Below, one piece after another: positions 1 to 5,245 of a DNA stretch of 5,245 nt (its first letter is position 1; each line of letters begins with the position of its first letter). The position numbers were made by a program, and so were the translations under genes. The notes under the pieces were generated by a model, which was not told the DNA's origin, did not search any database, and worked only from the letters and a program-made list of their open reading frames with translations. The DNA comes from Mageeibacillus sp. UBA5770 (GTDB lineage Bacteria; Bacillota_A; Clostridia; Saccharofermentanales; Saccharofermentanaceae): assembly GCA_002418705.1 (NCBI GenBank), contig DIEQ01000112.1, positions 1-5,245 of the forward strand. Direction: 5' to 3'.

Positions 1-256
1 CCAATGACACACAATGGACATTGTGATTCACTCATGCATAACCCACAAGCGCCCTTTTAGCAGCGGTTTCAAGCTATATTCACAAAATGAACCCTGGACA
101 GGACAGGAGGAATTGTAGTACTATGCCTTGTACGAAGTCTTTTTCTGGAAAAGCTTAAAGGCAAAAATTTTACAGTTCCAAGTGGCATGTCACCCTGAAA
201 ACCACGTATTTGCAAGGGTTTCCGGGTTTGAGAGCAGTAAATTGTAGTGTAGTAAC
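1..256. other. Non-coding stretch downstream of the transposase
   Basis: No convincing gene is seen on either strand. The part next to the transposase stop should be the 3' non-coding end of the IS; the outer part may be flanking DNA. It contains a CACAATG-GA-CATTGTG palindrome at 10-25, a short GGACA tandem at 97-106, and two copies of ATTGTAGT (112-119 and 241-248). An AGGAGG at 105-110 is followed by ATG at 122, but that frame closes after 11 codons. No strong hairpin plus T-tract is visible to terminate the transposase transcript. Confidence 0.5.
10..25. repeat. 16-bp palindrome CACAATG-GA-CATTGTG
   Basis: This is a perfect 7-bp inverted repeat with a 2-nt centre. It is read directly from the sequence; the next base pair outward (A/A) does not extend it. 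No T-tract follows on either strand, so it is not an obvious intrinsic terminator. It could be a protein-binding palindrome or a small stem. Nothing to its left is visible, so its role is unknown. Confidence 0.6.
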
Positions 257-2005
257 CTATTTTTTCATGGCGGCGATTAATTTTTTTATCTCACCGCGTT
301 TTCGGTATTTCAGGTTCAATTCGACGCCAAAAACCTGCTCCATGCTGCGAATGACCGTATCTGTGTAATGGAAGTTGTAGACGTTCTCGCCGATGTGACT
401 GCAGGTGTATTTGCGCAAAGAATCGATGAGTTCAAAAGCCGAGAATACACGCTTCCCATCTTTCTGCGGGCAATCTTCAACAGCAGGAAGCTTGGCCTGA
501 TTCATGCGCAACTCGAGAATCCGTATCTGGGGCAGGGCCACAAAGCAGGTCAGGAAGTGGGCTTCGATGTGTGCTTCCAGCGAAACATAGATTGGCCGGG
601 TCTTGAAATCGGACTTGGAGATCTTGAACGTTTCCTCGATTTTCCATAACCCATGGTAGGTCTCGATAATCTCGGAATCGCTTTTATCCAGTTCACTGGT
701 GACGATTGCATAGTAGCCGTCATACTGCTCCTCTTCGTGAATTTTGGTCTCATCGAGGTACAGCATCGATTTAGTCTCAACGATTTCCCCGTCCTCGTTG
801 AAACGCAGTCCCTTGATATAGCTGGCCGCGCTGTAGGCCAGAGCCCGGTTCAGACTGGACGGTGACTGCAGGTACTTTTGCGCTTTGGCAATGGTGCGGC
901 TGCGTTCGTAGCGGGCCTTGTCCGCATAATCCTGACTGAAGAACACTACTTGCTTCTGGTCGATCCGGATCTTTTTCTTTTTGCCCTGGGCATCCGTAAA
1001 GGTGATTTCTTTCGGGTAGATGCGGGACTTGCACTTGCTGTTCGCGCCATTGACCTTGCAACCGTTCTGTTCCAGAACATATTGTTTGAATTCCTTGTCT
1101 GCGCCGCGGATGGACTGACTGTAAATATAGCCATTGCCTTGCGCCAGCTGGCAGGCAATATTAGCGCCGCAGTTGAGCCCCTTGTCGGCCACTACGACCA
1201 ACCGGCCAAGCCCGTAATTTTCTTTGAGTCGATTCAGGAGCGGGTTGAGCGACAGTTTTTCGGACTGGTTTCGCGGAAACAGGTGGTAGGCCAGGGGCAA
1301 GCCTTGATTGTCAAGCAGCAGCCCCATCTGGATAATGGGGTTGGGGTGATGTTCTTTGCTGGGACCTCGGCGCCGCAGCTCATCCTCCTGGTCGATCTCA
1401 AAGTAGTAATTGGTGACGTCATAGTAGGCATATTCCTGGTTCCGGCCATATAGCTTTTTCACGGCCTCGTTGAGCCAAGTCTGCAAATCCAGGTTGAAGC
1501 GGTCGAAATAATCCAGACTTCGGTACACCGACTCCAGGGAAGGCGCCATGGTTTCAAAGAACTGGTTTTGCTGGTCATAGGCCTGTTTTTTGGAGCCCGG
1601 GTCGAGAATCCGGAAATATACCAGCAGGCGGAAGACGGCGTTTAAGTTGAAGTTGATCTGGAGACGGTTCTCATGTCGCTGAAAGAAGGTATGGATGCCC
1701 AGTTCATGGTAGAGTTTTTCGAAGACGGCATAGCCGAGGTTTTTCAAGCCGATTTCCGATTGGTCAATTTTTGCCAGGGGATCTAAAACCAGCTGAATCG
1801 GCTCGGTTTCCAGAGCCTTTTCTGCCATGCGCTGCCGGGCAACTTCACGGAAATGAGCGATAGGATCATCGTAGATTTTCTCAAGCTCGTCCAGATAACC
1901 AAGTGTCTCAACATTTTTCTGACGGATCTTGCCGTTTTCACGGTAGCCGTGTGTGAGGGTGAGAAGAATTCGGCCATTTTTGCAACTGTTTTTCTTAACG
2001 TACAT
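257..2005 (-). CDS. IS1634-family DDE transposase
   Basis: This 582-residue transposase catalyses cut-and-paste movement of its own element through an RNase H-like DDE active site. Visible motifs are the first Asp in YYDVTNYYFE (D196), the second in VVVADKGLN (D274), and the C-terminal signature YHGLWKIEETF with Y450, E457 and K464. This fits the IS4-superfamily Y-(2)-R-(3)-E-(6)-K pattern, except that Leu453 stands where Arg is usual. About 180 residues separate D274 from E457, consistent with the beta-strand insertion domain of this superfamily. The N-terminus (MYVKKN, then HGYRENGKIRQK and LGYLDELEKIYDDP) is typical of IS1634-family proteins. The ATG at 2003-2005 was chosen because GAAAGGA (2014-2020) lies 8 nt upstream. 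The frame stays open to a TTG at 2050, which would add 15 residues, but that start has no such support. There is no frameshift, so the gene looks functional. Family assignment is from recognition, not a search. Confidence 0.95.
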   Translation of the reverse strand: MYVKKNSCKNGRILLTLTHGYRENGKIRQKNVETLGYLDELEKIYDDPIAHFREVARQRMAEKALETEPIQLVLDPLAKIDQSEIGLKNLGYAVFEKLYHELGIHTFFQRHENRLQINFNLNAVFRLLVYFRILDPGSKKQAYDQQNQFFETMAPSLESVYRSLDYFDRFNLDLQTWLNEAVKKLYGRNQEYAYYDVTNYYFEIDQEDELRRRGPSKEHHPNPIIQMGLLLDNQGLPLAYHLFPRNQSEKLSLNPLLNRLKENYGLGRLVVVADKGLNCGANIACQLAQGNGYIYSQSIRGADKEFKQYVLEQNGCKVNGANSKCKSRIYPKEITFTDAQGKKKKIRIDQKQVVFFSQDYADKARYERSRTIAKAQKYLQSPSSLNRALAYSAASYIKGLRFNEDGEIVETKSMLYLDETKIHEEEQYDGYYAIVTSELDKSDSEIIETYHGLWKIEETFKISKSDFKTRPIYVSLEAHIEAHFLTCFVALPQIRILELRMNQAKLPAVEDCPQKDGKRVFSAFELIDSLRKYTCSHIGENVYNFHYTDTVIRSMEQVFGVELNLKYRKRGEIKKLIAAMKK

Positions 2006-2013
2006 GACGGTAA

Positions 2014-2020
2014 TCCTTTC
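2014..2020 (-). promoter_or_regulatory. Ribosome binding site deciding the transposase start
   Basis: On the minus strand this reads GAAAGGA, 8 nt before the ATG at 2005. It supports the start at MYVKKN rather than the upstream in-frame TTG at 2050. Confidence 0.75.
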
Positions 2021-2053
2021 AGAATTCTCGATAAGAGTATTGCACCACAAAAC

Positions 2054-2075
2054 TATGTAACATTTATATTACATA
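2054..2075. repeat. Inverted repeat TATGTAA-N8-TTACATA upstream of the transposase
   Basis: Perfect 7-bp arms (2054-2060 and 2069-2075) flank an 8-nt AT-rich spacer, about 50-70 bp upstream of the transposase start. This is where the transposase promoter should lie; the minus strand offers TATAAA and TAATAT as possible -10 elements here, but no good -35 partner. It could be an operator, a transposase-binding site near the IS end, or chance in AT-rich DNA. The sequence is certain; the function is inferred. Confidence 0.5.
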
Positions 2076-2084
2076 AAAATGAAC

Positions 2085-2111
2085 AAAAAAGGAGCCGCAG
2101 ATCGCGGCCCC
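2085..2111 (-). terminator. Rho-independent terminator upstream of the transposase
   Basis: On the minus strand, GGGGCCGC pairs with GCGGCTCC (8 bp, one G-U wobble) across the 5-nt loop GATCT, followed at once by six T residues (2090-2085). On the plus strand the stem is not followed by a T-run, so termination is directional, stopping transcripts that run leftward towards the transposase. No minus-strand gene lies to its right in the window. Its likely job is to shield the IS from readthrough transcription that would activate the transposase. Alternatively it is the relict terminator of a gene lost or displaced at the insertion site. Confidence 0.85.
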
Positions 2112-2263
2112 GTCGATGTTTTAAGATTTTGGCTATTTCATGCTACTGCAAAAGAAACGAGAACGGCGGCGGTCGGGTCTGAATCCGTTAAAAAATATTC
2201 AAAAAAAGGGTTGCATTTGATCAACATACGCAGTAAAGTATTAAATGATAATTTGCTTAAGTA

Positions 2264-2276
2264 TTAACCAAGTTAA
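2264..2276. promoter_or_regulatory. Candidate MarR operator TTAAC-CAA-GTTAA
   Basis: A perfect 5-bp inverted repeat with a 3-nt centre lies 26 bp before the regulator's start codon and just downstream of the candidate promoter. A further GTTAA follows at 2283-2287. MarR-family dimers commonly bind short AT-rich palindromes, and known sites such as those of AdcR/ZitR have the related form TTAAC-N2-GTTAA. A repressor bound here would block the promoter or early elongation. Assignment to this regulator is inference from position. Confidence 0.5.
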
Positions 2277-2285
2277 ATGTTAGTT

Positions 2286-2296
2286 AAGGAGAGGAG
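2286..2296 (+). promoter_or_regulatory. Ribosome binding site supporting the TTG start of marR
   Basis: The stretch AAGGAGAGGAG contains two overlapping Shine-Dalgarno-like cores (AAGGAG and GGAG). The second ends 6 nt before the TTG at 2303. The first in-frame ATG is at 2330 and has no comparable site, so the TTG start is preferred. Confidence 0.8.
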
Positions 2297-2302
2297 AACC
2301 AT

Positions 2303-2758
2303 TTGGATAGTCAGCTGAAAGATCAACTCATGAAAGCCATGCTCAGTTCAAAAAAGATGCTGATCCTGATGACTGCAAAAGCTGAAATTCCTTTTGCAGA
2401 AATTGCGATACTTACGCATATATATCAACTCACCAATAAAGAATTGACTGATGATGGTGTCCGGGTGACGTGTATTAAAGATCAAACTCATATTTCCCTG
2501 CCTGCGGTTTCCCAGCAGCTGCGCACATTGGAACAAAAAGGTTTCATTGAACGCAAAACAACTGTTAAAGACCGTCGGATTACCCTTGTCACTCTCACAG
2601 CGGCAGGATATGAAATTCTTAAAAAATATATTGACTACAGGGATCAGTTGCTGGAAAAACTTGTTTTGGAAGTCGGGGAAGAGAATATATGGAAATACAT
2701 AGAAATGTCGATTAAAATAATGAACTGCCTTGAAGATACAATCAGGAAAACAGAGTAA
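2303..2758 (+). CDS. MarR-family transcriptional regulator
   Basis: This 151-residue protein has the length and layout of MarR-family dimeric winged-helix regulators, which repress drug-efflux or stress genes and let go on binding a ligand. N- and C-terminal helices (about 3-45 and 104-147) would form the dimerisation domain. The winged helix spans about 52-100: a first HTH helix near IKDQTHI, recognition helix around SLPAVSQQLRTLEQKG (65-80), and a wing with the conserved Asp-Arg-Arg at 90-92 (TTVKDRRITLVTLT), then TAAGYEIL. It starts with TTG, chosen because of the strong ribosome binding site. It is the first gene of an apparent operon with two ABC half-transporters 56 bp downstream. The inferred role is local repressor of that exporter and of itself. 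Cys57 and Cys142 are present, but nothing shows redox sensing. The ligand is unknown. Confidence 0.93.
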   Translation: MDSQLKDQLMKAMLSSKKMLILMTAKAEIPFAEIAILTHIYQLTNKELTDDGVRVTCIKDQTHISLPAVSQQLRTLEQKGFIERKTTVKDRRITLVTLTAAGYEILKKYIDYRDQLLEKLVLEVGEENIWKYIEMSIKIMNCLEDTIRKTE

Positions 2759-2800
2759 TTGTATCATCAGAGGCTTTCCATAAAAATTACACCACAAGAG

Positions 2801-2804
2801 AGGA
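2801..2804 (+). promoter_or_regulatory. Ribosome binding site for the first ABC gene
   Basis: AGGA, within AGAGAGGA, ends 10 nt before the TTG at 2815. An in-frame TAG at 2809-2811 rules out any start further upstream, apart from an ATT directly before the TTG. The site is weaker and more distant than those of the other two operon genes. Confidence 0.65.
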
Positions 2805-2814
2805 TAATTAGATT

Positions 2815-5055
2815 TTGAAAAAATTAGCAAAATATCTGAAACCTTATTCATTGATATTAGTATTAGTACTTCTTCTTCTGTTCGGTCAGGCAATGAGCGA
2901 TCTCAATTTGCCGAATTATATGTCGAAAATTGTTAATGTCGGCATCCAGCAAAATGGAGTGGAAGAGGCATCCCCAAAGGCGATCAGCCAGAACGGTATG
3001 AAGCTTATGCAGACATTTATGCTGGCGGACGAGAAGAAACTTGTGCAGGACAACTACACGCTGGTGTCCGGAACCGATCAGAATGCACAGGGCAAGTCCT
3101 ATGAAAGCATGTACCCGAATGCCAAAGACGCACAGATTTATGTGCGCAATTCCGTTTCCGCGAGCATTTCTGACCAGCTCGACATCACGTTTGGAAGTGC
3201 TACCTGGACATTCATCAATGTGATGACGGACTATGCCAAGCAGCAGGGACAGACGACGACAGCTTCGAGCGGTACCGTCGATGTAAAAAGCATGGATTTT
3301 GCGAAATTGTACGCTATGCAGCCGCAGCTTGATATGATGCCGGAATCTGTCGTCCAGAATGCACATGACAAGGCGGTTGCGAACGACCAGTCCATTCTCA
3401 AGCAGAGCGCAGCGGCATTCAGCGGAAGTTTCTACAAGGAACTTGGTGTTAGCCTGACTGATATTCAGACTGCGTACATTTTAAAGATTGGCGGAGCGAT
3501 GCTTCTCATTGCACTACTGGGAGGTATTGCTTCCATCTTTGTCAGTTTGTTCTCCTCGCGTATCGCGGCAGGTGTTGCCCGAACACTGCGGGTGGATATT
3601 TTCAACAGAATTGAGAGCTTTTCCAATAATGAATTTGACAAATTCTCAACAGCTTCCCTTATTACCCGGTCCACCAACGATGTCACACAAATTCAGACAC
3701 TCCTTACAATCGGAGTCAGAATGCTCCTGTACGCCCCGATCATGGCGGTAGGCGGTGTCTTTATGGCAGTGAATAAATCCGCCTCCATGAGCTGGATTAT
3801 TGCTGTAGCCTGTATCGTGCTGGTCGGTATGATTCTCATTGTTCTTGCTGTGACTCTGCCCCGATTCAAGTTAGTCCAGAAGCTGATTGATAATTTGAAT
3901 CTTGTTGCCAGGGAAAACTTGAGCGGACTGATGGTCATTCGTGCCTTCGGTACCCGTGATTTTGAAAAAGACCGTTTCGATAAAGCGAATAAGAATCTTA
4001 CAAAAGTGAATTTGTTTATCAACCGTACAATGTCATTTATGATGCCGGCCATGATGCTGATAATGAATGGTGTTATGCTGCTGGTCGTATGGGTCGGTGC
4101 CCATCAGATTTCCGAATCCACCATGCAGGTTGGTGATATGATGGCCTTTATGCAGTACGCCATGCAGATTATCATGAGTTTCATGATGATTGCCATGATG
4201 TTCATCTTTGTGCCTCGTGCCGCAGTCTCTGCAAACCGTATCGCGGAGGTTCTCGAAACCCATACCACCATTATCGATCCTCCGAATCCGAAAAGCCTTG
4301 AGACTTCCAAAAAAGGATACGTGGAGTTTAAGGATGTTAATTTCCGTTACCAGGGCGCGGATGAGGATGTCCTAAGTGACATTACCTTTACTGCCAAACC
4401 CGGTGAAACCACTGCTTTTATTGGATCAACCGGATCCGGTAAATCAACCCTTGTTAATCTGATTCTTCGTTTTTACGATGTCACCAAAGGTCAGATCCTG
4501 ATAAATGATGTTGATGTGCGGGAAGTTTCCCAAAAGGACTTACGGTCACACATCGGATATATCCCTCAAAAAGGGGTCCTGCTTTCAGGAACGATAGCTT
4601 CGAATTTGCGTTACGGCAAAAAAGACGCGACGGATGAAGAAATTCTGAAGGCGTCACAGGTCGCACAGGCGATGGAGTTTATCGATGAAAAGACAGATCG
4701 TTTTGAATCGGAGATTTCCCAGGGCGGAGATAATGTTTCCGGCGGTCAGAAACAGAGACTGTCCATTGCCCGTGCCCTTGTAAAAAGAGCACAGATCTAT
4801 ATTTTCGATGACAGTTTTTCAGCGCTGGACTTCCAGACGGATATTGCCCTTCGAAAAGCACTGAAAGCAAACACCGGTGACAGTACGCTTCTCATTGTTG
4901 CACAGCGTGTCAGCACCATTATGAATGCGGAACAAATCATAGTTCTCGACAATGGAAGAATTGTCGGGAAGGGCACACACAGGGAACTTCTGGCAAGCTG
5001 CCCCGAATACTATGAAATTGCTTCTTCGCAGCTGTCAAAGGAGGAATTAGAGTGA
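2815..5055 (+). CDS. ABC exporter half-transporter with degenerate ATP site
   Basis: This 746-residue half-transporter fuses a six-helix type IV (ABCB-like) membrane domain to a C-terminal ATPase. TM segments are seen near 12-32, 222-247, 300-320, 325-348, 405-430 and 440-466. LNLPNYMSKIVNVGIQ (30-45) marks the outer end of TM1 and is followed by an unusually large extracellular insertion, about 46-215. The ATPase starts near 501: A-loop Y512, Walker A GSTGSGKST (537-545), Q-loop Q585, signature VSGGQKQR (641-648), Walker B IYIFDD (661-666) and D-loop SALD (669-672). The catalytic Glu is replaced by Asp666 and the switch His by Gln697, which is typical of the non-catalytic half of heterodimeric exporters (BmrC, LmrC and TM287 are known examples). 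It therefore should need the partner encoded directly downstream. The likely role is drug or toxic-compound efflux across the cytoplasmic membrane; a lipid or peptide substrate is also possible. The TTG start gives a usual N-terminus (MKKLAKYLKPY). Confidence 0.96.
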   Translation: MKKLAKYLKPYSLILVLVLLLLFGQAMSDLNLPNYMSKIVNVGIQQNGVEEASPKAISQNGMKLMQTFMLADEKKLVQDNYTLVSGTDQNAQGKSYESMYPNAKDAQIYVRNSVSASISDQLDITFGSATWTFINVMTDYAKQQGQTTTASSGTVDVKSMDFAKLYAMQPQLDMMPESVVQNAHDKAVANDQSILKQSAAAFSGSFYKELGVSLTDIQTAYILKIGGAMLLIALLGGIASIFVSLFSSRIAAGVARTLRVDIFNRIESFSNNEFDKFSTASLITRSTNDVTQIQTLLTIGVRMLLYAPIMAVGGVFMAVNKSASMSWIIAVACIVLVGMILIVLAVTLPRFKLVQKLIDNLNLVARENLSGLMVIRAFGTRDFEKDRFDKANKNLTKVNLFINRTMSFMMPAMMLIMNGVMLLVVWVGAHQISESTMQVGDMMAFMQYAMQIIMSFMMIAMMFIFVPRAAVSANRIAEVLETHTTIIDPPNPKSLETSKKGYVEFKDVNFRYQGADEDVLSDITFTAKPGETTAFIGSTGSGKSTLVNLILRFYDVTKGQILINDVDVREVSQKDLRSHIGYIPQKGVLLSGTIASNLRYGKKDATDEEILKASQVAQAMEFIDEKTDRFESEISQGGDNVSGGQKQRLSIARALVKRAQIYIFDDSFSALDFQTDIALRKALKANTGDSTLLIVAQRVSTIMNAEQIIVLDNGRIVGKGTHRELLASCPEYYEIASSQLSKEELE
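5037..5044 (+). promoter_or_regulatory. Strong ribosome binding site inside the end of the first ABC gene
   Basis: AAAGGAGG lies 7 nt before the GTG at 5052, within the last codons of the upstream gene. It supports the GTG start and suggests efficient, probably coupled, translation of both exporter halves. Confidence 0.85.
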
Positions 5056-5245
5056 GTGAGAATAACGTTAAAAAACCTGCAGGACGCCGTTCGATGGGCG
5101 GACACCGTCCGATGGGCGGTCCCGGAGCATTAATGCCCGGTGAAAAAGCCAAGGATTTCAAAGGTACGATGAAAAAACTCTTAAGTTACCTCGGCAAATA
5201 TAAGATCACCATTATCATCGTTTTCATTGTTGCCATAATATCAAC
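5052..5245 (+). CDS. Second ABC exporter half-transporter (partial, 3' end missing)
   Basis: Only the first 64 codons are in the window. The GTG start overlaps the upstream stop by four bases (GTGA), with a strong ribosome binding site in front. The N-terminus is a basic, Gly/Met-rich cytoplasmic tail with a duplicated R-x-M-G-G-x unit (residues 13-18 and 19-24). MPGEKAKDFKGTMKKLLSYL and then KYKITIIIVFIVAII, the start of TM1, follow. Such tails ending in PGEKAKDF are familiar from the second subunit of MarR-linked heterodimeric ABC exporters in Bacillota. The ATPase is not visible. If it is the partner, it should carry the canonical Walker B Glu and switch His missing from the upstream subunit. 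Partner status is inferred from the overlap, the N-terminus and the family pattern. Confidence 0.9.
   Translation, partial: MSENNVKKPAGRRSMGGHRPMGGPGALMPGEKAKDFKGTMKKLLSYLGKYKITIIIVFIVAIIS
5088..5123 (+). repeat. Tandem 18-bp repeat coding R-x-M-G-G-x twice
   Basis: Two adjacent 18-bp units (5088-5105 and 5106-5123) share the core CGATGGGCGG and encode RSMGGH and RPMGGP in the N-terminal tail of the second ABC subunit. The unit length keeps the reading frame, so copy number could vary without breaking the gene. Confidence 0.75.

Larger units (their letters stand above)
113..2151 (-). mobile_element. IS1634-family insertion sequence (ends uncertain)
   Basis: The element is recognised from its intact transposase at 257-2005. 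The boundaries given are only a candidate. An outward-to-inward read of the left end at 113-125 (TTGTAGTACTATG) matches the reverse complement of 2139-2151 (TTGCAGTAGCATG) at 10 of 13 positions. That would make the element about 2.04 kb, somewhat longer than typical IS1634-family members. A match this weak can arise by chance when two stretches of about 250 bp are compared, and no convincing target-site duplication was found beside it. Non-coding sequence lies on both sides of the transposase: about 140 bp downstream and about 145 bp upstream, the latter holding a terminator and an inverted repeat. The element is divergent from the marR-ABC operon and sits directly in front of its promoter region. 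Presence of the element is near certain; its exact ends are not. Confidence 0.5.
2152..2302 (+). promoter_or_regulatory. Control region of the marR-ABC operon
   Basis: No gene is seen here on either strand. Two overlapping promoter-like pairs are visible: TTGATC (2217-2222), a 16-nt spacer and TATTAA (2239-2244); and TTGCAT (2211-2216), a 17-nt spacer and TAAAGT (2234-2239). Each is an incomplete match to the housekeeping consensus. The 9-mer AAGTATTAA occurs at 2236-2244 and again at 2259-2267, 23 bp apart. The first copy overlaps the candidate -10 and the second runs into the operator-like palindrome. The layout fits an autoregulated promoter with a short 5' leader. Which pair is used cannot be told from sequence alone. 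Confidence 0.5.

Noticed and set aside
84..92. AAAATGAAC, repeated at 2076-2084, as a target-site duplication of the IS
   Set aside because: The sequences just inside the two copies are not inverted repeats of each other, and a 9-bp match between two AT-rich flanks of this size can occur by chance.
122..157. Short leader-peptide-like frame after AGGAGG at 105-110
   Set aside because: The frame is only 11 codons, the spacing to its ATG is long, and no gene follows it on that strand.
878..1453. 191-codon plus-strand open frame inside the transposase
   Set aside because: It lies entirely antisense to a clearly recognisable transposase, has no family features, and its hydrophobic composition is what the complement of that coding sequence yields.
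2079..2267. 62-codon plus-strand open frame between transposase and marR
   Set aside because: No ribosome binding site precedes its ATG. It runs through the terminator stem and the marR promoter region, and the protein has no recognisable features.
2787..2800. Similarity of ATTACACCACAAGA to ATTGCACCACAAAA at 2039-2052
   Set aside because: It is a short match in unrelated contexts with no symmetry, most likely chance.
2759..2814. Possible internal promoter between marR and the first ABC gene
   Set aside because: TTGTAT is present at 2759-2764, but no -10 element lies at an acceptable spacing; co-transcription with marR is simpler.
2348..2893. 181-codon minus-strand open frame opposite marR
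   Set aside because: It is a complement shadow of the MarR gene and of the start of the ABC gene, with no start-site support or known motif.

Overview
This window looks like chromosomal DNA of a Bacillota (Firmicutes) bacterium, probably from Clostridia or Negativicutes. That placement rests on three things: a MarR regulator leading a heterodimeric ABC-exporter pair, strong AGGAGG-type ribosome binding sites with frequent TTG/GTG starts, and an IS1634-family transposase of the type common in those groups. No gene here fixes a genus or species.

Left part (about 1-2150): an insertion sequence on the minus strand. It carries one intact 582-residue DDE transposase (257-2005) with non-coding DNA on both sides. 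Its exact ends could not be fixed; a weak imperfect inverted-repeat pair (113-125 and 2139-2151) is offered as a candidate. A strong intrinsic terminator (2085-2111, minus strand) lies just upstream of the transposase and points towards it. It would block outside transcription from entering the element. A 7-bp inverted repeat (2054-2075) sits in the presumed transposase promoter region.

Middle part (2152-2302): the promoter/operator region of a plus-strand operon. It is AT-rich, with a plausible sigma-A-type promoter, a 9-bp direct repeat and a TTAAC-CAA-GTTAA palindrome just before the ribosome binding site. This is a good candidate for the MarR autoregulatory operator.

Right part (2303-5245): a three-gene operon. 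A MarR-family repressor (2303-2758) is followed after 56 bp by an ABC exporter half-transporter (2815-5055). A second half-transporter overlaps the first by 4 nt (start 5052) and runs off the window. The first half-transporter has a degenerate ATP site (Asp for the catalytic Glu, Gln for the switch His), the hallmark of the non-catalytic half of a heterodimer, and a large extracellular insertion between TM1 and TM2. The regulator presumably senses a toxic compound and releases the operon, and the two ABC halves together export it. All three genes start with non-ATG codons. The general system type (MarR plus heterodimeric ABC multidrug exporter next to an IS) is known. The less ordinary points are the extracellular domain on the degenerate half, the methionine-rich TM5/TM6, and the IS placed directly in front of the operon's control region.
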